Shown in pieces: positions 44,760 through 54,034 of a DNA stretch of 64,000 nt. The position numbers were made by a program, and so were the translations under genes. Source of the DNA: Candidatus Blochmannia vicinus (GTDB lineage Bacteria > Pseudomonadota > Gammaproteobacteria > Enterobacterales > Enterobacteriaceae); assembly GCF_023586525.1 (NCBI RefSeq), contig NZ_CP097763.1, forward strand, positions 558,001-622,000. The letters run 5' to 3'. Numbering within the stretch: the stretch's first letter is position 1; every line of letters begins with the position of its first letter. The notes below the pieces were generated by a model. That model ran no database searches. It was not told where the DNA came from and saw only the letters and a list, made by a program, of their open reading frames with translations.

Positions 44760-45680
44760 TTATTTAATATAGTATATAAATCTATTGTTATTGCAATTTC
44801 TAACTATACTAGCAGATGACTTACATTGATAACAACCTAATATTTTTAATAAACATGAAATTTTTCGTAATTCAATCAAAACTTGTTGTATATATATGTC
44901 ATTAATATGTGCCATCATTTCAATAATAATTATATTGTCTGATTTACTATATGATAAAACACGTGGTTTTAAGTAAGTTTTTTTAATATTATAATATTGC
45001 AATATTTTTAGAACTTCACACAATTTTTCTGATTGTTGATTAACGGAAACAATAATCATAGTTTTTATGGCCATAGAATTATTAACAACTTCAATATTTG
45101 TATTTTTTAAAATAATAAATCTGGTTGTATTTTTCTGGTAATTAGATAGGTTATATGTTAACAATGAATGTAATCCATAAAACGCGCCTCCTTGCATGCT
45201 TCCTAAAGCTGCTAAATTAGATTGATTTAATTTAGCCACTGTTTCCATAGCATCTGCGCTGCTTTTACAGAATATAATTTTCCATGTCGAAAAATTTTTT
45301 AAAAATCTGCTACATTGTTGCACAGGTTGGGGATGACTATATATAATCTGAATTCGATTTACGTCAGTATTGCTATTTACTAATATACAATGATTTATAG
45401 GAATAGTAATTTCGTCTACTAGTAATAATCGGGTGTTAAGTAATAAATCACATACTTCATTAATTAATCCAGAATTAGAATTCTCGATAGGAACTACACC
45501 ATATTCTGCATAACGACATTCTACTAAAGTAAAAATATCATTAAATCTTTGACAACTATATTCTACCATTCGATCAAAATGACAATTCGCATATTGCATA
45601 GCAGCAATATGCGAATAAGAGCCTTTAGGACCTAAAAATGCTATATGCACTGTAGATTTATAAATCATAATAATACTCAT
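44760..45680 (-). CDS. pheA: Prephenate dehydratase lacking the chorismate mutase domain
   Basis: PheA turns prephenate into phenylpyruvate for phenylalanine. The product is 306 residues against 386 in E. coli: it begins directly at the dehydratase domain (IAFLGPKGSYSH, VVPIENSNSG), and only about 150 bp separate it from bamD, so the N-terminal mutase cannot be encoded. Catalytic TRF is at 186-188. In the ACT domain the GALV and ESRP motifs that bind phenylalanine read EKLC (218-221) and LKPR (237-240), so feedback inhibition is probably lost. A perfect inverted repeat (10-bp arms) lies immediately before the start. ATG 45680 or a second ATG four codons later; no clear ribosome-binding site. 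Confidence 0.95.
   Translation of the reverse strand: MSIIMIYKSTVHIAFLGPKGSYSHIAAMQYANCHFDRMVEYSCQRFNDIFTLVECRYAEYGVVPIENSNSGLINEVCDLLLNTRLLLVDEITIPINHCILVNSNTDVNRIQIIYSHPQPVQQCSRFLKNFSTWKIIFCKSSADAMETVAKLNQSNLAALGSMQGGAFYGLHSLLTYNLSNYQKNTTRFIILKNTNIEVVNNSMAIKTMIIVSVNQQSEKLCEVLKILQYYNIKKTYLKPRVLSYSKSDNIIIIEMMAHINDIYIQQVLIELRKISCLLKILGCYQCKSSASIVRNCNNNRFIYYIK
45585..45616. repeat. Perfect inverted repeat (13-bp arms, 6-nt loop) inside pheA
   Basis: Arms 45585-45597 and 45604-45616 are exact reverse complements containing CG and GC pairs (ATTCGCATATTGC). They encode HIAAMQYANC just after the GSYSH motif. Confidence 0.88.
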
Positions 45681-45683
45681 TTA

Positions 45684-45705
45684 CTGTAATATTTTAATAT
45701 TACAG
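45684..45705. repeat. Perfect inverted repeat (10-bp arms) at the pheA start
   Basis: CTGTAATATT and AATATTACAG flank TT, only 3 bp upstream of the pheA ATG on the minus strand. It would form a hairpin over the translation start region or serve as an operator. It resembles a TyrR box (TGTAAT/ATTACA) but with 8 instead of 6 bases between half-sites. Confidence 0.65.
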
Positions 45706-45831
45706 ATATTATCTACATAATAATTATAGTTTCTATAACGATATTTTCAAAAATTAATACCCAGTTTATAAATATTATACGATTAATTTCTATATAGAAC
45801 ATAATGAAAATTATTCGTAAATCATATTGAA

Positions 45832-46575
45832 TCAATATATTGGATTGGCAACGATAATTTTTGCGACTTTGTCAGCTTGATCTGGTAAATATATATTTTG
45901 ATAAGCTTGTTGCATATAATACAATGCTTTACGAGTTGCTTGAGTATCTGGAAAACAATATAACATTTTTTCTACGCGAGCTATCACTGATATATAAGCA
46001 TCTCTTTTAGCATAAAATTCTACAATAGCAAGTTCATACTCAGCTATTCTATTTTTTAGAAAAATTAAGCGTCTGTAAGCATCTGAAAAATATCGACTAT
46101 TCGGATATCCATGAATCAGTTTCACAAAACTATGGAATGCGGTATGCGCATACGTAGGATTGCGATCAAACCAATTCATATTTAGATATTTTATTAATGT
46201 CTTATTATCTTCATCTAAGCACATATTAACTACGCCATGCATGTATAGTACATAATCAAAATGTTTATGATTAGGATATAATTTAAAAAAACGTTCTATA
46301 TAATTATTTGCTAATTTGAAATCATTCAATTTATAATAAGCATAAATTAAATCTAAATAAATTTGTTGCGGACAAGGATCAAATAATCGTAAATTTTGTA
46401 AATTTACTAAATCTTGCACTGCTCCTTTATAATCAGCGTTATATAATTTATTTTGAGCAAGTTTATAAAGATTACGGGCAGAACAACTCATAACGCGATC
46501 AGAAGCAATGGTATAAGAAGTTATAATGGTGCTAATAATGATTACGATTATTATGTGGAGTTGAACACGTTTCAT
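45832..46575 (-). CDS. bamD: Outer-membrane assembly lipoprotein BamD
   Basis: BamD is the essential lipoprotein partner of BamA in outer-membrane protein insertion. The 247-residue product (E. coli 245) has TPR-like repeats with LDLIYAYYKLNDF, YVLYMHGVVNM, RDAYISVIARVEKMLYCFPDTQATRKAL and the C-terminal QADKVAKIIVANP. The N-terminus has a hydrophobic stretch (about 6-24), then D26 R27 and a lone candidate lipobox VMSC with Cys31; charged residues before the lipobox are unusual. It is divergent from rluD as in E. coli. Confidence 0.95.
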   Translation of the reverse strand: MKRVQLHIIIVIIISTIITSYTIASDRVMSCSARNLYKLAQNKLYNADYKGAVQDLVNLQNLRLFDPCPQQIYLDLIYAYYKLNDFKLANNYIERFFKLYPNHKHFDYVLYMHGVVNMCLDEDNKTLIKYLNMNWFDRNPTYAHTAFHSFVKLIHGYPNSRYFSDAYRRLIFLKNRIAEYELAIVEFYAKRDAYISVIARVEKMLYCFPDTQATRKALYYMQQAYQNIYLPDQADKVAKIIVANPIY

Positions 46576-46701
46576 AAAAGTTTTATTAATACTCCATGCT
46601 ACATGTAAATATTAATAGATCACATATAATGAATTCGTTGTTAACGAATATCATACAATAATTTAATTAAATTTTAATAATTCAACCATATTATTAATAT
46701 A

Positions 46702-47705
46702 ATGACATCCGAATACTATACTATAAAACCTATAGTTGTACAAACATCGCAATCTGGAAAACGATTAGATTGTGTTCTATCTGAATTATTACCAAATCAT
46801 TCACGTTCTCAAATAAAACGTTGGATTCTTTCTAAGAAAGTGCAAGTTAATAATCAAATAATTCTCATACCTAAAAAAAAAATGATAGGTGGTGAATTTA
46901 TTGAAATAAAAAATATTATTAATATCAAAAATAATAGTATAGTTCCTCAAAATATCCCTCTTGAAATTATATACGAAGATAATGATATTGTAGTAATAAA
47001 TAAAACAAAGAATATAGTAGTGCACCCAGGAGCTGGTAATTATTCAGGTACTATATCAAATGCTTTATTATACAAATATCCATCTATTATCAAAGTATTT
47101 CGAACAGGTATCGTTCAACGCCTAGATAAGGATACTACTGGTTTAATGGTTGTAGCCAAAAACGTTAACGCATATCATCACTTATTACAACTATTTAAAA
47201 AAAAAAAATTATTAGAGAATATGAAGCCATAGTTCTTGGCAGGTTTACCCATAATGAAGGAATCATAGACGAACCAATTCGAAGACATACTGTTCATCGT
47301 ACTCGCATGACGGTAAACCCCATGGGAAAGTCCGCTGTTACACATTATTCTACTATAGAAGCATTTAATATGCATACTAGGCTTCGTGTGCGCCTTGAAA
47401 CTGGAAGAACTCATCAAATTCGTGTACATATGGCTCATATTAATCACCCATTATTAGGAGATAAGAAATATGGAAAATTAACTTATTTTGTTAAAGGCAC
47501 ATCTAATGAACTCAATGATTATTTACGTATTTTTAATCGACAAGCATTACATGCAACTACGTTGCAACTATATCATCCTGTTACTAAAATACAAATGAAA
47601 TGGGTTATACCTTTACCTTCAGATATAACAAAATTAATAAATATATTGCGAAAAACTAAGAATATGTTAAATAATACTATTCATTTACAAAAGACACTTT
47701 ATTGA
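46702..47705 (+). pseudogene. rluD: 23S rRNA pseudouridine synthase RluD, reading frame broken at a poly(A) tract
   Basis: RluD makes pseudouridines 1911, 1915 and 1917 in 23S helix 69. The first part (46702 to about 47208) has the S4 domain and the catalytic motif RLDKDTTGLMVVAK. The second frame continues with REYEAIVLG, TRMTVNPMGKSAVTHY, RLRVRLETGRTHQIRVHMAH and FDRQ-like NRQALHAT to the end. The break is at twelve A (47197-47208); thirteen would give FKKKKIIREYEA, in register with E. coli. The rejoined product would be 334 residues (E. coli 326). Both halves are well conserved, which suggests slippage rescue or a sequencing error rather than an old pseudogene. Confidence 0.87.
47197..47208 (+). 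repeat. A12 homopolymer at the rluD frame break
   Basis: Twelve A. The upstream frame reaches a stop 24 nt after the tract, while 13 (or 10) A would join the two halves of rluD. With the coaE tract it is one of two frame breaks at long A runs in the window. Confidence 0.92.
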
Positions 47706-47866
47706 GATACTTTATTTTTACGACAACTACAACTTGATTATTTAATAAAAATATTATATAAAATTAATTATGTTAAATCGATTATGATTGACATCATACA
47801 TATAATAAAATTATGCATACACCGGAGTATGGTAACATGCATTTTATATTTTTAATAATATATATG

Positions 47867-47895
47867 CTTGAATTTTGAGTATTTAATCTCCATAT
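47867..47895 (+). promoter_or_regulatory. Candidate sigma-32 heat-shock promoter of clpB
   Basis: CTTGAAT (47867-47873), a 14-bp spacer and CTCCATAT (47888-47895) closely match the E. coli sigma-32 consensus (CTTGAAA, 11-16 bp, CCCCATNT). It lies 74 bp upstream of the clpB start, and clpB is a classical sigma-32 gene in E. coli. The rpoH gene is not in the window. Confidence 0.7.
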
Positions 47896-47969
47896 CATCA
47901 TGATTCATGTTAACTAGAGATGAAAGTGGTTAGTGTTTGTCTCTTATTATAAGAGGGCGATGGAATGTT

Positions 47970-50549
47970 ATGCGGTTAGATCATTTTACTCATCATTTTC
48001 AATTAGCACTTTCTGATGCTCAATCTATAGCACTTAGCAAAGATAATCAATTTGTTGAACCTACCCATGTGATGCTTGCTTTTTTAAAAGAAGAAACTGG
48101 ATCAGTATATCAGTTATTAGTACGCGCCGGATCTAATATTTATCAATTAACTAAATCAGTTGAACAGGCATGTGATTTCCTACCAAAAGTGGAAGGTATT
48201 GGGGGAAATATTCAATGCTCACGTGATCTAATTAAAATATTAAATATATGTGATAAATTAGCACAGAAATACAATGATACTTTCATTGCATCAGAAATGT
48301 TCATATTAGCAGTGATTGAATCTCATGGGATGTTAAACGATTTATTAAAAAAATCTGGAGTAATTGTAGAAAACATAAAAAAAGCAGTAGATTACATGCG
48401 TAACAATCGGTTAGTTAATGATCAAAAAGCAGAATCTCAGCGTCAAGCATTACGAAAATTTACTATAGATATAACTAAATGTGCAGAAAAAAATAACCTT
48501 GATCCTGTTATTGGTCGAGACGAAGAAATTCGTCGTACCATCCAAGTGTTGCAGAGACGTACTAAAAATAATCCCGTTCTTATTGGAAAAGCTGGAGTAG
48601 GAAAAACTGCTATTGTAGAAGGATTAGCACAACGTATTGTTAATGGTGAAGTTCCAGAAGGATTAAAAAATAGTCGTATATTAGCTTTAGATATGGCTGC
48701 ATTATTAGCGGGATCAAAATATAGAGGAGAATTTGAAGAACGTCTAAAGAACGTGTTAAACGATATATCTAAAGAAAAAGACAATATTATTTTGTTTATT
48801 GATGAACTCCATATTATGGTTGGAGCCGGCAAAACTGATGGGTCAATGGATGCAAGTAATATGCTTAAACCAAGACTGGCTAAAGGTGAATTACATTGTG
48901 TAGGAGCAACTACATTTGATGAATATAACAAGTACATTGAACAAGATGCAGCTTTAGAAAGACGTTTTCAAAAAATATTTGTTGCTGAGCCTAGTGTTGA
49001 AGATACTATAGCTATTCTTCGTGGATTAAAAGAACGTTACGAACTACATCACAATGTTCATATTACTGATCCAGCAATAGTAGCTGCCGCAACCTTATCA
49101 TATCGATATATTTCTGATCGTCAATTACCGGACAAAGCTATTGATCTAATTGATGAATCTGCTTCTAGTATTCGTATACAAATAGATTCTAAGCCAGAAG
49201 AATTAGACAGATTAGAACGACGTATTATACAGTTAAAGTTAGAGCAACAAGCTTTGAAAAAAGAATCAGATAACGCTAGTATGAAACGATTAGAAGCATT
49301 AACTACTGAATTAGTACAAAAAGAACAGAATTATGTTACTCTTGAAAAAGAGTGGAAAAATGAAAAGATTTACTTATCTAGCGCTCAAAACATTAAATCT
49401 GATTTAGAACAAGCAAAAATTGCCATTGATCAAGCACGCCGTATTGGTGATTTAGCTCGTATGTCTGAACTGCAGTATGGTAAAATTCCAGAATTAGAAA
49501 ACAAACTATCAACAGTGTTGCAACATAATAGTAAAAAGATGCGTCTTCTACGAAATTGTGTTACTGATATAGAAATTGCTGAAGTATTATCTCGCTGGAC
49601 TGGTATTCCCGTTTCTCGGATGTTAGCTAATGAAAAAGATAAATTATTACATATGGAGCATGCTTTACATCAATTAGTCATTGGACAACATGAAGCAGTA
49701 AAAGCAGTGTCTAACGCTATTCGTCGGAGTCGATCTGGATTATCTGATCTTAAACGCCCAATTGGTTCATTTATGTTTTTAGGGCCTACTGGAGTGGGGA
49801 AAACTGAGTTATGTAAAGCATTATCTATGTTTCTTTTTGATACTAATAACGCAATAGTTCGTATTGATATGTCTGAATTTATGGAAAAACATTCTGTGTC
49901 ACGGTTGTTAGGAGCTCCTCCTGGTTACGTTGGGTATGAATCAGGGGGGGGATATTTGACTGAATCAATACGTCGTCGACCGTATTCTATTATTTTATTA
50001 GATGAAATAGAAAAAGCGCATGTAGAAATTTTCAATGTATTATTACAAGTATTAGATGACGGACGATTAACAGACGGACATGGACGAACAGTAAATTTTA
50101 GTAATACCGTGATCATAATGACCTCTAATTTAGGATCAGATTTAATTCAAAAACGATTCGGAATCATAGATTATCAAGAAATAGAAATTACAGTATTAGA
50201 TATAGTCAATCGACATTTTAGACCAGAATTTATGAATAGAATAGATGAAATTGTGGTGTTTCATCCGCTGAACGCTGAACATCTAATCAAAATTGCTAAT
50301 ATTCAGTTACAATATTTGTGTGATCGTTTAGAAGAAAAGGGATATCCTAACACTAATATTACCAATAAAGTCTTAGTATTTTTATCAAAAGTTGGATTTG
50401 ATCCAATATACGGTGCGCGCCCATTAAAACGTGCTATACAACAACATATTGAAAATGAATTATCTCAAAAAATATTATCTGGGGAATTATTACCAGGTAA
50501 AAATATTACCTTAGATGTTGTAAATAACACAATTGTTTTTATTCAATAA
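47970..50549 (+). CDS. clpB: ATP-dependent disaggregase ClpB
   Basis: ClpB extracts polypeptides from aggregates together with DnaK. The start at 47970 ([14 protein letters not shown]) matches E. coli, giving 859 residues (E. coli 857); an in-frame upstream start at 47937 is less likely. Order: N-terminal Clp repeats, first AAA domain, coiled-coil middle domain and second AAA domain with [10 protein letters not shown]. The first Walker A reads GKAGVGKT instead of GEPGVGKT. Next to the GYVGYE pore loop a run of eight G (49944-49951) gives ESGGGY where E. coli has EEGGY, a one-residue insertion. Confidence 0.98.
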   Translation: MRLDHFTHHFQLALSDAQSIALSKDNQFVEPTHVMLAFLKEETGSVYQLLVRAGSNIYQLTKSVEQACDFLPKVEGIGGNIQCSRDLIKILNICDKLAQKYNDTFIASEMFILAVIESHGMLNDLLKKSGVIVENIKKAVDYMRNNRLVNDQKAESQRQALRKFTIDITKCAEKNNLDPVIGRDEEIRRTIQVLQRRTKNNPVLIGKAGVGKTAIVEGLAQRIVNGEVPEGLKNSRILALDMAALLAGSKYRGEFEERLKNVLNDISKEKDNIILFIDELHIMVGAGKTDGSMDASNMLKPRLAKGELHCVGATTFDEYNKYIEQDAALERRFQKIFVAEPSVEDTIAILRGLKERYELHHNVHITDPAIVAAATLSYRYISDRQLPDKAIDLIDESASSIRIQIDSKPEELDRLERRIIQLKLEQQALKKESDNASMKRLEALTTELVQKEQNYVTLEKEWKNEKIYLSSAQNIKSDLEQAKIAIDQARRIGDLARMSELQYGKIPELENKLSTVLQHNSKKMRLLRNCVTDIEIAEVLSRWTGIPVSRMLANEKDKLLHMEHALHQLVIGQHEAVKAVSNAIRRSRSGLSDLKRPIGSFMFLGPTGVGKTELCKALSMFLFDTNNAIVRIDMSEFMEKHSVSRLLGAPPGYVGYESGGGYLTESIRRRPYSIILLDEIEKAHVEIFNVLLQVLDDGRLTDGHGRTVNFSNTVIIMTSNLGSDLIQKRFGIIDYQEIEITVLDIVNRHFRPEFMNRIDEIVVFHPLNAEHLIKIANIQLQYLCDRLEEKGYPNTNITNKVLVFLSKVGFDPIYGARPLKRAIQQHIENELSQKILSGELLPGKNITLDVVNNTIVFIQ

Positions 50550-50902
50550 TTTACAATTCATTTTAAACAGACAATTACCTAAGTATCATTGAATAAAAAT
50601 TATTAAAAATTTAATTATCTTAGAGTGTAAAAAAATTAAGTTTGGTTTGAATTATTAGTATTTAGTTATTATTTATATTCAGATAATTAATCATACATAT
50701 GAAAATTATTGCATTAATTTATTATATAGTAATTATAATTATGTATAAATTGAATAACATCCGATAAAAATAGACCAATTACATTATTGGGACGTATGGG
50801 TTTTTAAGTGTAATAAACTTTATATAAAATTATTTACTAAAAAATAAGTTTTATATTCATAAAATAATACGTATCTAATATTTTTATTAAAAATTTAAAT
50901 AT
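50550..50902. other. Gene-free stretch between clpB and murB
   Basis: Nothing recognised apart from A+T-rich sequence. It joins two blocks that are far apart on the E. coli map (59 and 90 min). Confidence 0.6.
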
Positions 50903-51937
50903 ATGAAGCATTATGTGCATTTAAAATCATTAAATACTTTTTCAATTGACGTATTTGCTAAACATGTAGTAACTGCGCATAATGAATGTGCTTTATTAAG
51001 ATTTTGGAAGAAAGCTTATAATAAAAGAACACCTGTTCTCATTTTAGGAGGTGGCAGTAATATATTATTTTTAGAAAACTATATTGGAACAATATTATTA
51101 AATAGGATAAAAGGTATTTTTATTACTGAAAATAAAATGGCATGGAGACTCCACGTTGGAGCTGGAGAAAAATGGCATGAATTAGTAACTTATACCATAA
51201 ATAAAAATATACCAGGTTTAGAAAATTTAGCCTACATTCCAGGATATGTAGGGGCTGCCCCCATCCAAAATATTGGAGCTTATGGTGTTGAGCTATCTCA
51301 AATATGTGAGTATGTAGATGTTATAGATTTATATAATGAAAAAAAAATTCGTTTCTTTCGTGCTGAATGTAATTTTCAATATAGAGATAGTATTTTTAAA
51401 AATTGTTTAAAAAAATATGCTATTGTATCCGTAGGATTAAAATTAAATAAAAAATGGAAACCTGTACTAAGTTATCACGAATTAACTCATTTAAATAAAG
51501 ATAGTATCACGCCCCGTCAAGTTTTTAATTTTATTAATATTATTAGACAAAAAAAATTACCAGATCCTATTTTAGTAGGAAATGCTGGTAGTTTTTTTAA
51601 AAATCCAATAGTAGATACTAATATAGCACGTTATTTATTTCAAATTTATCCAAATATGCCTTATTATTCTCAAAAAAATGGAAAAATAAAATTATCAGCA
51701 GGATGGTTAATAGAACGTTGTCAATTAAAAGGTTATATGTTTGGGGAAGCAGCAATACATCCTAAACAATCACTAGTATTAATTAATCGCAGGAAAATAG
51801 CTACTGGGACCGAAATTGCAGCATTAGCTCTTTTTATATATAATCAGGTTGCAGATAAATTTAATATTTATCTGCAACCTGAAGTTAGGTTAATTGGTAA
51901 TTATGGAGAGATAAATCCAAAAAAATTATTTACATAA
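50903..51937 (+). CDS. murB: UDP-N-acetylenolpyruvoylglucosamine reductase
   Basis: MurB reduces the enolpyruvyl group with NADPH and FAD to make UDP-MurNAc for peptidoglycan. The 344-residue product (E. coli 342) has the FAD-binding LILGGGSNILF, IPGYVGAAPIQNIGAYGVEL, YRDSIFK, the catalytic-serine segment GNAGSFFKNP and the C-terminal PEVRLIG with its glutamate. birA follows as in E. coli. A perfect 17-bp inverted repeat sits near the 3' end (51844-51882). Confidence 0.97.
   Translation: MKHYVHLKSLNTFSIDVFAKHVVTAHNECALLRFWKKAYNKRTPVLILGGGSNILFLENYIGTILLNRIKGIFITENKMAWRLHVGAGEKWHELVTYTINKNIPGLENLAYIPGYVGAAPIQNIGAYGVELSQICEYVDVIDLYNEKKIRFFRAECNFQYRDSIFKNCLKKYAIVSVGLKLNKKWKPVLSYHELTHLNKDSITPRQVFNFINIIRQKKLPDPILVGNAGSFFKNPIVDTNIARYLFQIYPNMPYYSQKNGKIKLSAGWLIERCQLKGYMFGEAAIHPKQSLVLINRRKIATGTEIAALALFIYNQVADKFNIYLQPEVRLIGNYGEINPKKLFT
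51844..51882. repeat. Perfect inverted repeat (17-bp arms, 5-nt loop) inside murB
   Basis: Arms 51844-51860 and 51866-51882 are exact reverse complements with about seven G/C pairs. They encode NQVADKFNIYLQPEV, immediately before the catalytic glutamate segment. Confidence 0.93.
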
Positions 51938-52097
51938 TAAACGGTTTACGTAAATTTAGATTAATTAGAAACTTAAAATTATATACATTTTATAATTCTT
52001 ATGATACATGTAATTTAATCAATTGATCTGAAATCATTAAAAAATTAAATAAACATTAAAATATAAATATCAATTTTATTTTGGGAATTTTAAAATT

Positions 52098-52913
52098 TTG
52101 TTAAACTCTAACGACAACCATAGTTTTATCACATGTTCTCCTTTCTTAAATAAATTTAAAATTTTAACACAATTACCTGAAGGCAAAGTAATTGTGTTAA
52201 ATGAAGTGCATTCAACAAACCAATATATAATAGATAATATTCCATATATAAGATCCGGTGACGCTTGTGTTTCAGAACATCAAACGCAAGGAAGAGGAAG
52301 GAGAGGAAAAATTTGGGTTGCGCCTTTTGGAGAAAGTATTTGCTTATCCATTTATTGGGCATTAAATAAGACCCCACCGACAATCACTGAACTTAGCATA
52401 ATGATAAGTATTGTTGTAGCAAAAATATTAAAGAATTTAGGCGTATCTCAAATTAAAATTAAATGGCCTAATGATTTATATATCTATGGTAAAAAATTAG
52501 CAGGAATCTTAATTGAAATTATAACACGAAGTGATAATATCGCTCATATAATAATAGGTATTGGTATTAATTTGTCTATGCGCACGAGTATAGCATTGAA
52601 TAATAAAATTGGTAAAAACTGGATTAATCTAAAAGATATTGGAATTATACTTGATCGAAATATTTTAGTGGCAACGCTTATTAATACATTAAATAAGAAA
52701 TTAAAAGATTTTATATATTTGGGATTTGATCCATTTATTTCCTACTGGAAAATTTTTGATTATTTATATAACAAACCGATAAAATTATTGGTTGGCAACC
52801 ATACAATATATGGTACAGCTCTTGGAATAAACATGCATGGAGCATTGATAGTGGATCAATCAAATGTAACAGGGCATTATTCAGGAGATGATATTTCTGT
52901 GGATTTATCCTAG
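52098..52913 (+). CDS. birA: Biotin-protein ligase BirA without the DNA-binding domain
   Basis: BirA activates biotin to biotinoyl-AMP and attaches it to the acetyl-CoA carboxylase carrier protein. The 271-residue product (E. coli 321) lacks the N-terminal winged helix that makes E. coli BirA the bio-operon repressor. It opens shortly before the ligase domain (HSTNQYI, GRGRRGKIWVAPFGE, KWPNDLYIYGKKLAGILIEI, IGIGINLSM). The frame is closed by a stop at 52050, and TTG 52098 is the first plausible start, with GGGA upstream. Likely a ligase only. A 14-bp inverted repeat lies near the start. Confidence 0.95.
   Translation: MLNSNDNHSFITCSPFLNKFKILTQLPEGKVIVLNEVHSTNQYIIDNIPYIRSGDACVSEHQTQGRGRRGKIWVAPFGESICLSIYWALNKTPPTITELSIMISIVVAKILKNLGVSQIKIKWPNDLYIYGKKLAGILIEIITRSDNIAHIIIGIGINLSMRTSIALNNKIGKNWINLKDIGIILDRNILVATLINTLNKKLKDFIYLGFDPFISYWKIFDYLYNKPIKLLVGNHTIYGTALGINMHGALIVDQSNVTGHYSGDDISVDLS
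52163..52201. repeat. Perfect inverted repeat (14-bp arms, 11-nt loop) inside birA
   Basis: Arms 52163-52176 and 52188-52201 are exact reverse complements (TTTAACACAATTAC type). They encode ILTQLPEGKVIVLN and lie about 65 bp after the TTG start, so the hairpin could affect translation. Confidence 0.85.
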
Positions 52914-52995
52914 AATCCAAATTCTATTAAAAGTTTCCTTACTAAAATAGTAACATATTACTAAAATGATACATTTGCAATTTTCATTATAAAAC

Positions 52996-53940
52996 TTATT
53001 TTCTTAATTGAACATTATCTACTGTATGATTAATACCTTTTTTCAAAATTAAATTTGCCCGTTCTCGAGTAGGTAAAATATTTTTTTGTAAATTTAGTCC
53101 ATTTATTTTAGCCCATGATTTCGAGGCTATAGAAATTATTTTTTTTTTAGATAATTGCGTATAACGATAAAAATAAGAATCAGGATAAGAAAAAGTAGTA
53201 CAACAAAATTTTAAAAATCTATTAATATACCATTCTTGTAGTAAATGTTCTGGAGCATCAACATAAATAGAAAAATCAACAAAATCAGACACAAAAACGC
53301 AAGGTAAATTGTAGTTATAATCGTAATTAGTTTGTAAAACATTTAATCCTTCCAAAATAAGAATATCTGGCTTATGAATTATCTGTTGAACGTTAGGAAT
53401 AATGTCATATTTTACATGAGAATATACAGGAATTGTCATTGATCGTACCTCTCCAGATTTAATTTTTGAGATAAAATTCACTAAACTAACTATATCATAA
53501 GATTGTGGAAAGCCTTTTTTCTTCATTAAATTCCGTTTTTTTAATATTTTATTAGAATATAAAAATCCATCAGTTGTTACTAATTCTACAGCACGGTGTT
53601 CGGGCCACCTACTGAGTAGCGTTTGCAGTACTCTAGCTGTAGTACTCTTTCCCGCAGAAACACTACCAGCAATACCAATAACGTATGGTATACGTTGTTC
53701 GTGGCTATTCAAAAATTGCTTTAAAATATTTTGCCGCCTCATATTTGAATGAATATATAAATTAAGCAGCCTAGATAATGGTAAATAAATTTCTATTACT
53801 TCATTTATAGAAATATTATTATTTATATCTCTTAAGTTCATAATTTCTTTTTGAGATAATATGCCATTGATATCATCTCGAAAAGAAGCCCATTCTTTAC
53901 GATTAAAAGTTAAAAATGGTATAGATGAAACATGTAACAT
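52996..53940 (-). CDS. coaA: Pantothenate kinase (type I)
   Basis: CoaA phosphorylates pantothenate, the committed step of coenzyme A synthesis. The 314-residue product (E. coli 316) has the P-loop [18 protein letters not shown] near residue 89, [25 protein letters not shown] and LEGLNVLQ. It is next to the tRNA cluster as in E. coli. Pantothenate synthesis genes are missing near folK, so pantothenate may come from elsewhere. The last enzyme, CoaE, is the frame-broken gene at 3720-4336. Confidence 0.97.
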   Translation of the reverse strand: MLHVSSIPFLTFNRKEWASFRDDINGILSQKEIMNLRDINNNISINEVIEIYLPLSRLLNLYIHSNMRRQNILKQFLNSHEQRIPYVIGIAGSVSAGKSTTARVLQTLLSRWPEHRAVELVTTDGFLYSNKILKKRNLMKKKGFPQSYDIVSLVNFISKIKSGEVRSMTIPVYSHVKYDIIPNVQQIIHKPDILILEGLNVLQTNYDYNYNLPCVFVSDFVDFSIYVDAPEHLLQEWYINRFLKFCCTTFSYPDSYFYRYTQLSKKKIISIASKSWAKINGLNLQKNILPTRERANLILKKGINHTVDNVQLRK

Positions 53941-53979
53941 ATTGTTTCTATTATAATAAAATGTATAAATAAATATTTT

Positions 53980-54034
53980 ATATAATTAAATCTTCCATTT
54001 TAGTTCTTGATCAAAATAGAAGATTTAATTATAA
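53980..54034. repeat. Long hairpin between coaA and the tRNA cluster
   Basis: Arms 53980-53995 and 54019-54034 are 16-bp exact reverse complements. After one mismatch a further 5 bp pair (53997-54001 with 54013-54017), leaving an 11-nt loop. It lies about 40 bp upstream of coaA and 185 bp before the first tRNA of the cluster. Mostly A and T. Confidence 0.8.
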
